A stretch of DNA of 15,098 bases from Candidatus Aerophobota bacterium (lineage in GTDB: Bacteria; Aerophobota; Aerophobia; Aerophobales; B3-G15): contig QMQA01000003.1 in NCBI GenBank assembly GCA_003648845.1, positions 1 to 15,098 on the forward strand, read 5' to 3'. The translations under genes and the position numbers were made by a program. Below are positions 1-8,592 of the stretch, piece after piece; position 1 is the first letter of the stretch; each line of letters starts with the position of its first letter. Under the pieces are notes generated by a model that searched no databases, was not told the origin of the DNA, and worked only from the letters and a program-made list of their open reading frames with translations.

Positions 1-624
<624 letters not shown>

Positions 625-670
625 AAATTTTCAAGCTTGTTTTGAAGCGCCTCTTAAGCAGGACGGAGTG

Positions 671-1144
671 ATGATGGTATCGCAAGAAGATAAAGAAAAG
701 ATAGATAAGCTTGTTGAAAAGCACGAAACTGACCCAGGACCTCTTATCTCTATCCTCCAGGAGGTTCAAGAAACCTTTGGGTACCTTCCCAAAGATATAT
801 TGATTTACCTTTCCCGGAAATTAAGAATCTCTGAAAGCAAAATCTGGGGAATTGTTACCTTTTATACCCAGTTTTATCTTGAGCCGAGGGGGAAAAATAC
901 CGTAAGGGTTTGTCTCGGAACAGCCTGTCATGTTAAGGGAGCAAGGAAAATACTGGATAGACTAAAAAAAATCCTGGGCATCCAGCCAGGTGAAACCACC
1001 AAGGATTTAAACTTCAGTCTGGAAACAGTACGCTGCCTTGGAACCTGTTTTTTGGCACCGGTAGTAATGGTTAATCAGGATTACTTTGGTAAATTAACTC
1101 CGGATAGGATAGAAAAGATAATAAATCAATACAGAAAGGATTGA
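671..1144 (+). CDS. nuoE: NuoE/HydC-type [2Fe-2S] subunit (24-kDa family)
   Basis: A 157-aa thioredoxin-like ferredoxin subunit that passes electrons between a NuoF-type flavoprotein and the rest of a soluble NADH-linked complex. The N-terminal helical part (LISILQEVQETFGYLPKDIL, then IWGIVTFYTQF) is classic for the family. The four cluster ligands are visible as C81 and C86 (CLGTAC) and C122 and C126 (CLGTC). The length matches the family. ATG at 671, or the adjacent ATG at 674, is chosen because GGACGGAG at 661-668 can act as a ribosome site and because the longer TTG-started frame would begin inside the promoter. The stop TGA (1142-1144) lies just before the next gene, so translation is probably coupled. 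With NuoF and FdhA next door it belongs to a formate dehydrogenase or transhydrogenase complex, not a membrane complex I: no membrane subunits are present. Confidence 0.93.
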   Translation: MMVSQEDKEKIDKLVEKHETDPGPLISILQEVQETFGYLPKDILIYLSRKLRISESKIWGIVTFYTQFYLEPRGKNTVRVCLGTACHVKGARKILDRLKKILGIQPGETTKDLNFSLETVRCLGTCFLAPVVMVNQDYFGKLTPDRIEKIINQYRKD

Positions 1145-1152
1145 GTTCATTT

Positions 1153-4100
1153 ATGGCAAAATTTTCTAAAATAGAAGAACTTGAGGCATATCGCGAGTAT
1201 TTATTGGAAAAAAGGTGTACCGAAAAGAAAAGAGTCAGGATATGTATGACGGGATGTCGGGCATTTGGTGCCCAAGAAATAAAAGATAAATTAATTGAAG
1301 AGATAGAAGCCTCGGGCCTTAGCAAAAAAGTGGAGGTTGTTCCTACAGGGTGTCAGGGTTTTTGTGCCCGAGCACCAGTGATGGTAATTGATCCGGACGA
1401 TATTTTTTATCAGCAGGTAACTCCCTCCGATGTTAAAGAAATTGTCTCTCAGACTCTTGTTAAGGGAAAACTGATAGAGCGCCTCCTCTACAAAGAACCT
1501 CTATCCAACAAACCTATTCCTCATACAGCCGATGTACCTTTCTATAAAGAGCAGGTAAAAATCGTACTCCGCAGGTGTGGCAAAATTGACCCTACCAGGA
1601 TTGATGATTATTTAATAAATGAGGGATACAGAGGTTTTGAGAGAATTTTTAAAGAGAAATTCTCGTCTCAGAGGGTGATAGATGAGATTAAAGCATCTGG
1701 TCTTCGGGGAAGAGGAGGAGCAGGATTTCCAACTGGACTTAAATGGCAATTTACAAAAGATAGTTCCGGTACCCCCAAATTTATTATCTGTAATGCCGAT
1801 GAAGGGGACCCTGGTGCTTTTATGGACAGGGCAATACTTGAAGGAGACCCTCACTCCGTTATTGAGGGAATGCTCATAGCAGGTTATGCTATTGGCGCAA
1901 GGGAAGGTTATGTATATGTCAGAGCTGAGTACCCTATAGCTGTGGAGCATCTTAAGGTAGCACTTTCCCAGGCAAGAGAATATGGAATTATTGGTGAAAA
2001 TATCCTGGGTACAGGATTTTCTTTTAATATAAGGATAAAGCAAGGAGCAGGAGCTTTTGTTTGTGGTGAGGAAACGGCTCTGATCGCCTCAGTTGAGGGT
2101 AGAAGGGGTATGCCAAGACCGAGACCTCCCTTTCCGGCCCAATCAGGTCTGTGGGGAAAACCTACCTGCATTAATAATGTGGAGACCCTGGCCAATATCC
2201 CTTATATTATGCTGAAAGGTGCAAAAGAATTTGCCAAACTTGGCACCAGAGATAGCAAAGGAACCAAGATATTTGCTCTGGCCGGTAAGGTAAAAAATAC
2301 CGGTCTTGTAGAAGTCCCTATTGGGACCAGTTTAAGAAAGGTTGTTTTTGATATAGGAGGAGGACCACCTGCTGGTAGAAAATTTAAGGCTGTCCAGATT
2401 GGAGGGCCTTCTGGTGGGTGTGTTCCTGAAAGGTATCTTGACCTTCCCATAGATTATGATTCGCTTAAAAAAATTGGTGCTATAATGGGCTCAGGTGGAA
2501 TGGTGGTTATGGATGATAACACCTGTATGGTAGATATTGCTCGTTTTTTCCTCGAGTTTGTTCAAGATGAGTCCTGTGGAAAGTGTGTTCCCTGTAGAGT
2601 AGGGACAAAGCGCATGCTGGAAATTCTGGTCCGCATAACCCGGGGAGAAGGAAAACCTGAAGATATTCAACTTCTGGAAGAGCTTGCCAGAGTGGTAAAG
2701 AGTGCCTCTCTTTGCGGATTAGGACAAACAGCTCCTAATCCCGTGCTTTCCACTCTCGCCTATTTTAAAGATGAGTACAGAGCTCATGTTGAAGATAAAT
2801 TCTGTCCAGCCTGTAGTTGCGAGAACCTTTTTGTATCTCCCTGTCAGAATGTATGTCCTGTAGGAATAGATATTCCAGGATATATTGAATTGATTAGCCA
2901 GGAGAAATTCTCCGAGGCACTTGAGGTTATCAAAAAGAGAAATCCTTTTCCAGCTATATGTGGTAGAGTCTGTCACCATCCCTGTGAGCTAAAATGTCGC
3001 AGGGGCGAGATAGATGAACCTGTAGCTATAAATGCCCTTAAAAGATTTGTAAGTGACTATGCACGTGAGAAGATAAAACCCAGAGTACATTTATCCACTC
3101 CTTCTAAAAAAGAAAAAATTGCCATAATTGGTTCCGGTCCGGCAGGTCTAACCTGCGCTCATTATCTTGCTCGCTGGGGATACTCTGTTACTATTTTTGA
3201 AGCTCTTCCTGCCACTGGTGGAATGCTCAGAGTAGGGATTCCTGACTATAGACTTCCTAAAAGTATATTGGAAGAGGAGATCTTTTCTTCTGTAGAAAGT
3301 CTGGGAGTTTCTATTAAGACAGGAGTGAAAATTGGTAAAGATATAACCTTTAATGAACTATTCAACTTAGGGTATTCTTGCATCTTTATAGCTGTGGGGT
3401 GCCATGTATCTCGTAAGCTCAATATCCCGGGAGAAGAAATAAAGGGAGTTCTTGACGGTGTGGCCTTTTTGAAAGCTATCAATTTAGGACAGCATCAAAA
3501 ATTGGGAAGTAAAGTAGTAGTGGTGGGAGGAGGTAATGTTGCTATAGATGCGGCAAGATCCGCTCTGAGATTAGGAACAGATGAGGTAATTATTCTCTAT
3601 AGAAGGTCACCTCAGGAAATGCCTGCTATAGAAAGCGAGGTTGAGGCTGCCAAACATGAGGGTGTGAAATTTCATTATCTTGCCACTCCAATAAAGATAT
3701 TATCTTCTAACGGAAAAATAAAAGGTCTGGAATGTGTGCGGATGAGGCTGGGAGGTTATGATGAAAGCGGGAGAAGAAGGCCGGTTCCCATCCCGGGTTC
3801 TGAATTTTTTCTTTCAGCTGATTCAATAATCTCCGCTATAGGTCAGATGGCTGATACATCTTTTCTACCTTCCTCGGTGAAAAAGACTGATTGGGGTACC
3901 ATCTGGGTTAATCCTGGAACTCTGGCTACAAGCAAAGAGGGAGTATTTGCAGGAGGAGATGCAGTGAGCGGTCCTGCAACAGTGATTGAAGCAATAGCTT
4001 CTGGAGAGAAAGCTGCCATATCCATTGATCGATATTTAAAGGGAGAACCCCTTGAAAGACTACCCGAGGTAAGAAAGAAGTATTTTGAGCTAACTGATCT

Positions 4101-4272
4101 GATTGAGGTAGAACCCTCACCAGAAAAGAGAGTTAAAATGCCCTGCTTATCTTTGAAAGAAAGAAAAAAGGGATTTAAAGAAATTGAGCTTGGATTAAGT
4201 AAGGAGGAAGCTCTTAAAGAAGCCAAAAGGTGCTTAAGGTGTGATATAGAAAAGATGAGAGGTGGGAGCTAA
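1153..4272 (+). CDS. nuoF: NuoF/HydB flavoprotein fused to a complete GltD-like NADPH/FAD module
   Basis: A 1039-aa fusion. Residues 25-105 are a thioredoxin-like [2Fe-2S] domain (C31, C35, C67, C71). Residues about 130-540 are the NuoF core: FMN/NADH motifs GRGGAGFPTG (186-195) and CNADEGDPGAF, an SLBB-like segment, and an N-terminal-type [4Fe-4S] site, C475-x2-C478-x2-C481 plus C521. From about 550 a cysteine-rich GltD N-terminal domain follows (C551, C554, C556, C564, C568, C603, C607, C611, C615). Next come the FAD motif IAIIGSGPAG (656-665) and the NADPH-type motif VVVVGGGNVAIDAAR (788-802), and the protein ends in a CLRC tail. It should exchange electrons with NAD(H) at the NuoF flavin and with NADP(H) at the GltD part. 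In typical HydB a two-cluster ferredoxin tail takes the place of the GltD module. ATG at 1153 is chosen, with AAAGGA at 1135-1140; a TTG at 1141 would add four residues. Confidence 0.93.
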   Translation: MAKFSKIEELEAYREYLLEKRCTEKKRVRICMTGCRAFGAQEIKDKLIEEIEASGLSKKVEVVPTGCQGFCARAPVMVIDPDDIFYQQVTPSDVKEIVSQTLVKGKLIERLLYKEPLSNKPIPHTADVPFYKEQVKIVLRRCGKIDPTRIDDYLINEGYRGFERIFKEKFSSQRVIDEIKASGLRGRGGAGFPTGLKWQFTKDSSGTPKFIICNADEGDPGAFMDRAILEGDPHSVIEGMLIAGYAIGAREGYVYVRAEYPIAVEHLKVALSQAREYGIIGENILGTGFSFNIRIKQGAGAFVCGEETALIASVEGRRGMPRPRPPFPAQSGLWGKPTCINNVETLANIPYIMLKGAKEFAKLGTRDSKGTKIFALAGKVKNTGLVEVPIGTSLRKVVFDIGGGPPAGRKFKAVQIGGPSGGCVPERYLDLPIDYDSLKKIGAIMGSGGMVVMDDNTCMVDIARFFLEFVQDESCGKCVPCRVGTKRMLEILVRITRGEGKPEDIQLLEELARVVKSASLCGLGQTAPNPVLSTLAYFKDEYRAHVEDKFCPACSCENLFVSPCQNVCPVGIDIPGYIELISQEKFSEALEVIKKRNPFPAICGRVCHHPCELKCRRGEIDEPVAINALKRFVSDYAREKIKPRVHLSTPSKKEKIAIIGSGPAGLTCAHYLARWGYSVTIFEALPATGGMLRVGIPDYRLPKSILEEEIFSSVESLGVSIKTGVKIGKDITFNELFNLGYSCIFIAVGCHVSRKLNIPGEEIKGVLDGVAFLKAINLGQHQKLGSKVVVVGGGNVAIDAARSALRLGTDEVIILYRRSPQEMPAIESEVEAAKHEGVKFHYLATPIKILSSNGKIKGLECVRMRLGGYDESGRRRPVPIPGSEFFLSADSIISAIGQMADTSFLPSSVKKTDWGTIWVNPGTLATSKEGVFAGGDAVSGPATVIEAIASGEKAAISIDRYLKGEPLERLPEVRKKYFELTDLIEVEPSPEKRVKMPCLSLKERKKGFKEIELGLSKEEALKEAKRCLRCDIEKMRGGS

Positions 4273-4273
4273 T

Positions 4274-6964
4274 ATGGCTGAAGTTCACCTGGATATAGAT
4301 GGCAGAAAAATTTGTGTTGAGGAAGGAGTCACTATACTGGAGGCTGCCAGAAAGGCAGGAATAGATATACCTCACATTTGTTATGAGGAAAGATTTTCTC
4401 CATCATCCTCTTGCAGGCTCTGTGTGGTAGAGGTAAAGGGAGTAGAAAATCTTGTTGCCTCTTGCTCTTATCCTGTGAGAGAGGGAATGGAAGTTAAGAC
4501 CAATACAGAAAGAGTGAAAAAGGCAAGACGTGTAGTCCTGGAGCTTCTTATATCCAATCATCCTCTTGATTGTATGACCTGTGAAAAAAGCGGGGATTGT
4601 CTTTTGGAAAAATATGCCTATGAGCTGGGTGTCTCCTCATCTCGCTTTCAGGGAGAGAGAATAAACTATCCAGTGATTACTGACAACCCTTTTATTGAGC
4701 GGGATAATACAAAATGTATTCTCTGCGGTCGCTGCATTAATGTTTGCAGTGATGTTCAGCAGTGTGAGGTTTTTGATTTTGCCCGCAGGGGATTTAATAC
4801 CCAGATCAGCACCGGCTTTGATAAACCTTTAACCGAGACTAATTGTGTTTTTTGCGGAAATTGTCTCTCCGTCTGTCCTGTTGGAGCCCTTGTTGAAAGA
4901 GAAAGAAAAAGTAAGGGAAGAGAATGGGAGTTTAAAAAGACAACCACCATCTGTCCTTACTGTGGATGTGGATGCCAGATTACCCTGCATACAAAAGATA
5001 ACAAGGTGGTTAAAGTTACATCACCTCCTGATGCTCCAGTTAACTTGGGATGGCTTTGCACCAAGGGAAGGTTTGGCTTTGAGTTTATAAACTCTTCAGA
5101 CAGGCTCACCCATCCTCTAATTAAAAAAAATGGAAAATTTAAAAAGGCATCCTGGGATGAAGCTCTTGGTCTTGTAGCCTCCAGGTTAAAAAAAATTAAA
5201 GAAAAATATGGGGCAGATTCCATTGCGGGGCTCTCTTCGGCCAAGTGTACTAACGAGGAAAATTACCTTTTTCAGAAATTTATGAGGGCAGTTGTTGGAA
5301 CAAACAATGTTGATCATTGTGCTCGACTCTGTCACTCCTCTACAGTCGCCGGCCTTGCCCGGGCTTTTGGCTCAGGAGCCATGACTAACTCTATTGGTGA
5401 GCTCGCTAAAGCTGATTGTATTCTGGTTACAGGATCAAATACCTCCGAGACTCATCCTATTGTAGCCTTACAGATTAAAGCGGCTGTGAAAAACGGAGCA
5501 TACCTTATTGTAGTTGATCCGCGGAAAATAGAACTTACTCAATTTGCCCACATCTGGTTAAGACAAAGGCCAGGTACCGACGTTGCTCTTTTCAATGGAA
5601 TAATGCACGTTATTCTCCAGGAAGGATTAGAAGATACAGAATTTATAAAAAAGAGAACAGAAAACTTTGAATTATTTAAAAAGACAGTCAAGGATTATCC
5701 TCCTGAGAAAGTAGAAAAGATTACCGGGGTACCAGCCCGGGATATTATAAAAGCAGCCCGGATTTATGCCAAGGCAGAAAAATCCTCCATAGTTTATGCT
5801 ATGGGTATAACTCAACATACAACAGGAACAGATAACGTTCTCACGCTTGCCAACCTTGCCATGCTTTGTGGTAAAGTGGGGAAGGAATCCTGCGGGGTAA
5901 ATCCCTTACGAGGACAGAACAACGTGCAGGGAGCATGTGATATGGGAGCCCTTCCCAATGTCTATCCAGGTTATCAGAGTGTGGAAGATGAGAGTATAAG
6001 AGGTAAATTTGAAAAAAGCTGGGGAGTTTGTTTGCCTGTAAAGCCTGGACTCACAGTAGTAGAAATGATCCATGCTATCGAAGAGAATAAGATAAGGGCT
6101 ATGTATATAATGGGAGAAAATTCGGCTCTCTCTGACCCAAATGCTACAAGGACCAGAGAGGCTCTAAAAAAACTCGATTTGTTGGTAGTCCAGGATATCT
6201 TTCTTTCTGAAACTGCTGAACTTGCAAGTATTGTTCTACCTGCTGCCTGTTTTGCTGAAAAAGAGGGAACTTTTACCAATACCGAAAGGAGAGTGCAAAA
6301 ACTGCACAAAGCCTTAAACCCTCCTGGAGAGGCAAAAGCAGATTGGGAGATAATCTGCAATCTTTCTCAAAAGATGGGATATCCCATGCAATACGAGCAT
6401 CCAGCTCAGATAATGAAGGAAATAGCTTTATTGACCCCCATTTATGGAGGAATAACTTATTCAAGATTGGGAAAAGAGGGCCTGCAATGGCCCTGTCCAG
6501 ATCCCTCTCATCATGGAACCAGATACTTGCACAGGGAGAAGTTTACCCGAGGTAAAGGTAGATTCCACTCCATAGATTATAAACCACCTGTAGAGCTACC
6601 CGATGAAGAATATCCTCTTATCCTCTCTACAGGTAGAGTTCTTTTCCATTTTCATACCGGAACCATGACCCGCAGGGTAAAAGGAATTAGTCAGATCTAT
6701 CCAGAGGGAATGGTGGAGATTAATCCTCAGGATGCTAATTTTCTTGATATTTCTGAAGGAGAGATAGTTAAGGTAATATCCCGTAGAGGTAAGGTAAAAG
6801 CTAAGGTGAAAATAACCGACAAATCACCTCCTGGAGTAGTTTTTATGACTTTTCATTTTGTGGAATCTCTTGCCAATATCCTAACTATTGATGCCCTTGA
6901 TCCTGTCGCTAAAATCCCCGAATTTAAAGTGTGTGCAGTAAAAATAGAAAAACTACAGGGATGA
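4274..6964 (+). CDS. fdhA: NuoG-FdhA type formate dehydrogenase catalytic subunit (Cys active site)
   Basis: An 896-aa molybdo/tungstopterin enzyme that probably interconverts formate and CO2. Residues 1-80 are a plant-type [2Fe-2S] ferredoxin (C36, C47, C50, C64). A NuoG-style site follows (H96, C100, C103, C109), then two [4Fe-4S] ferredoxin clusters (C148/151/154/158 and C191/194/197/201). The FdhA body starts with a [4Fe-4S] site (C227, C230, C234, C262) and a conserved K264. The active-site motif is CARLCHSS, with C353 where many formate dehydrogenases have selenocysteine, and H354 beside it. The C-terminal pterin-binding barrel (LILSTGRVLFHFHTG to the end) is intact. ATG 4274 follows AGGTGGGAG at 4260-4268 and lies one base after the previous stop. 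The GTG at 4262 would lie inside that ribosome site. Other oxidoreductases share this plan, so formate as substrate is inferred. Confidence 0.9.
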   Translation: MAEVHLDIDGRKICVEEGVTILEAARKAGIDIPHICYEERFSPSSSCRLCVVEVKGVENLVASCSYPVREGMEVKTNTERVKKARRVVLELLISNHPLDCMTCEKSGDCLLEKYAYELGVSSSRFQGERINYPVITDNPFIERDNTKCILCGRCINVCSDVQQCEVFDFARRGFNTQISTGFDKPLTETNCVFCGNCLSVCPVGALVERERKSKGREWEFKKTTTICPYCGCGCQITLHTKDNKVVKVTSPPDAPVNLGWLCTKGRFGFEFINSSDRLTHPLIKKNGKFKKASWDEALGLVASRLKKIKEKYGADSIAGLSSAKCTNEENYLFQKFMRAVVGTNNVDHCARLCHSSTVAGLARAFGSGAMTNSIGELAKADCILVTGSNTSETHPIVALQIKAAVKNGAYLIVVDPRKIELTQFAHIWLRQRPGTDVALFNGIMHVILQEGLEDTEFIKKRTENFELFKKTVKDYPPEKVEKITGVPARDIIKAARIYAKAEKSSIVYAMGITQHTTGTDNVLTLANLAMLCGKVGKESCGVNPLRGQNNVQGACDMGALPNVYPGYQSVEDESIRGKFEKSWGVCLPVKPGLTVVEMIHAIEENKIRAMYIMGENSALSDPNATRTREALKKLDLLVVQDIFLSETAELASIVLPAACFAEKEGTFTNTERRVQKLHKALNPPGEAKADWEIICNLSQKMGYPMQYEHPAQIMKEIALLTPIYGGITYSRLGKEGLQWPCPDPSHHGTRYLHREKFTRGKGRFHSIDYKPPVELPDEEYPLILSTGRVLFHFHTGTMTRRVKGISQIYPEGMVEINPQDANFLDISEGEIVKVISRRGKVKAKVKITDKSPPGVVFMTFHFVESLANILTIDALDPVAKIPEFKVCAVKIEKLQG

Positions 6965-7596
6965 ACTTTTTAATCCTAACGGGAGGAGAGAATAAAAGGA
7001 TAGGTAACAGGAAGGCTTTTTTAAAAATTGGTGGAACTACTTTGCTGGAAAGAGTCCTTCAGCAAATAGAAATAGTAAAAGAAAAAGGAGAGGAAGTTAT
7101 TTTAGTTGAGGGAAAAGTTTCCTTTAAAAATTTCAAAAATATAAAGGGGGAAGGAGAAAAATTAAAGGTAATAAAAGATGTTATTCCGGAAAAAGGCCCA
7201 CTGGGAGGAATTTATTCCGGTCTTTTGCTCTCTCAAGCTAAGTTTAACTTCGTACTGGGCTGCGATATGCCTTTTTTAGACTGGAAGTTTATTGATTATA
7301 TGCGTCATCTCTCCAAAAATTATGAGGTTTTGATCCCCTTCCATTCCAGAGGAATAGAGCCCCTTCATGCCATTTATTCCAGATCCTGCCTGCCGGTGAT
7401 AAAAGAAAAATTGAACCAGGGGGAGTGCAAGATACAGAGTATTTTGCCTTATCTTAAGGTGAGGTTTATACAGGAGAGGGAAATTAGAAGATTTTCTCCT
7501 CCACAACATATATTTTTCAACATCAATACTTCGGAGGATTTAAAAAAGGCCAGAAAACTGGCTACTAAAGTGGATAGACCAAAAATAATAATTTGA
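6961..7596 (+). CDS. mobA: Molybdenum cofactor guanylyltransferase MobA
   Basis: A 211-aa nucleotidyltransferase that would attach GMP to molybdopterin, making the guanine dinucleotide cofactor needed by the enzyme encoded just upstream. The N-terminal nucleotide loop reads LTGGENKRIGNRKAFLKIGG, a variant of the usual LAGGxSxRMGxxK. It also has GPLGGIYSG, the metal-binding GCDMPF (D102), EPLHAIY, and the FFNINTSEDL end. Length fits MobA. Its ATG overlaps the fdhA stop as ATGA, so the two are translationally coupled, which supports a shared role. The GTG at 6931 would place ten extra residues inside fdhA and is not preferred. A cytidylyl- or other sugar-type transferase is less likely given the operon. 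It ends in TGA at 7594-7596 with no hairpin terminator visible. Confidence 0.88.
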   Translation: MNFLILTGGENKRIGNRKAFLKIGGTTLLERVLQQIEIVKEKGEEVILVEGKVSFKNFKNIKGEGEKLKVIKDVIPEKGPLGGIYSGLLLSQAKFNFVLGCDMPFLDWKFIDYMRHLSKNYEVLIPFHSRGIEPLHAIYSRSCLPVIKEKLNQGECKIQSILPYLKVRFIQEREIRRFSPPQHIFFNINTSEDLKKARKLATKVDRPKIII

Positions 7597-7611
7597 ATAA
7601 ATCGAAAAAGG

Positions 7612-7639
7612 TTGACAGGTGCTTAAATTTTTATATTAA
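7612..7639 (+). promoter_or_regulatory. Putative promoter for the zapA-cvpA-dgt-dnaG-rpoD cluster
   Basis: A perfect -35 TTGACA (7612-7617) is followed after 16 nt by TATTAA (7634-7639), a 4/6 -10 match. Other AT-rich -10 choices nearby are possible. The -10 lies in an 18-bp perfect AT-only palindrome at 7629-7646. It sits 15 nt after the mobA stop, where a new transcription unit of unrelated function begins. Transcription would start near 7646, giving about 100 nt of leader before zapA. Confidence 0.5.
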
Positions 7640-7646
7640 TATAAAA
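7629..7646. repeat. 18-bp perfect AT-only palindrome over the -10 region
   Basis: TTTTATATTAATATAAAA reads the same on both strands with its centre between 7637 and 7638. It covers the proposed -10 and start point. It could be a repressor operator or simply low-complexity AT sequence. Confidence 0.4.
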
Positions 7647-7649
7647 CAA

Positions 7650-7745
7650 ATGCCAGAAATCATTCCCTCCAACATTATCAAGCGAAGTATCACCACCGGT
7701 TGGGAAAGAGGGGAGTTGGTAAAATTTCCCAAGAAGCAAGAATAA
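7650..7745 (+). CDS. Possible 31-aa leader peptide upstream of zapA
   Basis: An uninterrupted frame from ATG 7650 to TAA 7743-7745 encodes a basic 31-residue peptide beginning MPEIIPSNII and ending KFPKKQE. Its stop overlaps the ATG at 7745 by one base (TAATG), an arrangement typical of translational coupling. The ATG lies only about 4 nt after the predicted transcription start, so it would be nearly leaderless and has no ribosome site. I recognise no family. It may be a chance ORF in a structured leader, or the N-terminal remnant of a gene altered by an indel: its frame and the zapA frame are both open over 7723-7742. Confidence 0.25.
   Translation: MPEIIPSNIIKRSITTGWERGELVKFPKKQE
7700..7732 (+). 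promoter_or_regulatory. RNA hairpin in the zapA leader
   Basis: TTGGGAAA (7700-7707) and TTTCCCAA (7725-7732) form a perfect 8-bp stem around a 17-nt loop that contains the purine-rich GAGGGGAG. The CCAAC near 7668 could pair with either of two GTTGG copies (7699-7703 and 7715-7719), so alternative folds are possible. It ends 12 nt before ATG 7745. There is no T tract, so it is not a standard terminator. No known riboswitch class was recognised. Confidence 0.35.
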
Positions 7746-8013
7746 TGGGGTAAAGGTTACTATTTATAACCGGGAGTATAATTTAAAAGCTGAGACCAGA
7801 GAAGATGAGTCCTATCTGAGAGAAATAGCAGCTTATGTGGATGAAAAAATTAAAGAAATCATCTCCTCTTCACCCAGTAAAAATTTTGAACAACTCTGTT
7901 TGTTAGCTTCTCTTAACCTTGCAGCAGAGGTTTTTGATTTAAAAAATAAGAACAATAAAGCAAAGCAAAAGCTTAAAGATTTATTAGATAAGATAACCAG
8001 AAAAAATCGATGA
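7745..8013 (+). CDS. zapA: Cell division protein ZapA, start region disrupted
   Basis: The frame ending at TGA 8011-8013 encodes VTIYNREYNLKAE, then DESYLREIAAYVDEKI, LCLLASLNLAAEVFDL and a lysine-rich helical tail. This is the pattern and size (about 85-90 aa) of ZapA, which bundles FtsZ filaments at the division ring. The frame is open from 7723 but has no ATG, GTG, TTG or CTG before the conserved part; the only initiator-like codon is ATT at 7762. ATG 7745 reads ATG GGG TAA and stops at once. One extra G in the GGGG tract, or a -1 slip there, gives M-G-V-K-V-T-I-Y, a natural ZapA start. The stop overlaps cvpA as ATGA. The gene identity is clear from sequence pattern; whether the lesion is biological or a sequence error is not. 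Confidence 0.7.
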
Positions 8014-8570
8014 ACTGGATAGATATAGTACTGGGAGCTGTTGTATTGCTCTTTGTGATAAGGGGTGTATTAAAAGGATTAATTAGAGAAGGAACAGGAG
8101 TGGGTGGTGTTCTTTTAGGATTAATCGTGGGTATAAATCGCTATCAACAACTGGGAGAGGTTATTTACACGGAGTTTGGAGTTTTATCTCCTAAGGTGTG
8201 CTATATAGTAGCTTTTATAATCATCTTTGGAGGAATAGCTATCCTGGGAACAATAGCTGGTATACTGATTCATAATATTTTATCCCGGCATTCTGCCATA
8301 CGGGGACTGGAAGAAGGTGGGGGATTTGTGCTCGGTCTTCTGGAGGGAGCTTTGGTCTGTAGCATAATTTTGATACTTTTAAGCGTCTCGCCTTTTTCCA
8401 CAAAATTTGAACAATGGAGCAAAGACTCTATCCTCAAACCCTATCTTTTGAAAGCAGGTCCTTTTATTTATGATAGTATTGCTTCATTAACTCCGGGTAA
8501 AGCAAAAAAGTTTATAGAAAAACTCGATCCATTTAAAATAAAAGATTCCTTGAGCGGTAGTTCAGACTGA
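8010..8570 (+). CDS. cvpA: CvpA family membrane protein
   Basis: A 186-aa integral membrane protein. The start MNWIDIVLGAVVLLFVIRGVLKGLIREG is diagnostic for the CvpA (colicin V production) family, with its conserved D and the G-rich KGLIRE segment. About four hydrophobic segments are visible: residues 4-22, 30-42, 65-90 and 103-127. A soluble, lysine-rich C-terminal region ends in KIKDSLSGSSD. The start overlaps the zapA stop as ATGA and has no ribosome site of its own, so it relies on coupling. The molecular role of CvpA is poorly defined; in several bacteria it is linked to envelope integrity. Pairing with zapA is common and suggests a link to division or the envelope. Confidence 0.85.
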   Translation: MNWIDIVLGAVVLLFVIRGVLKGLIREGTGVGGVLLGLIVGINRYQQLGEVIYTEFGVLSPKVCYIVAFIIIFGGIAILGTIAGILIHNILSRHSAIRGLEEGGGFVLGLLEGALVCSIILILLSVSPFSTKFEQWSKDSILKPYLLKAGPFIYDSIASLTPGKAKKFIEKLDPFKIKDSLSGSSD

Positions 8571-8592
8571 TAGATTTTGATACAGGTAAGTT

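Noticed and set aside
1612..2450. Long antisense open frames over nuoF and similar shadows elsewhere
   Set aside because: They lie opposite strongly conserved coding sequence, have no ribosome sites, and show no recognisable protein motifs.
671..6964. Respiratory complex I operon
   Set aside because: Only NuoE, NuoF and NuoG-like parts occur, with no membrane subunits. The large subunit is FdhA-like and mobA follows, so a soluble formate dehydrogenase complex fits better.
7650..7745. Known riboswitch or T-box in the zapA leader
   Set aside because: No conserved core of a class I know is visible, and there is no T-box AGGGTGG-type sequence; only a simple stem can be supported.
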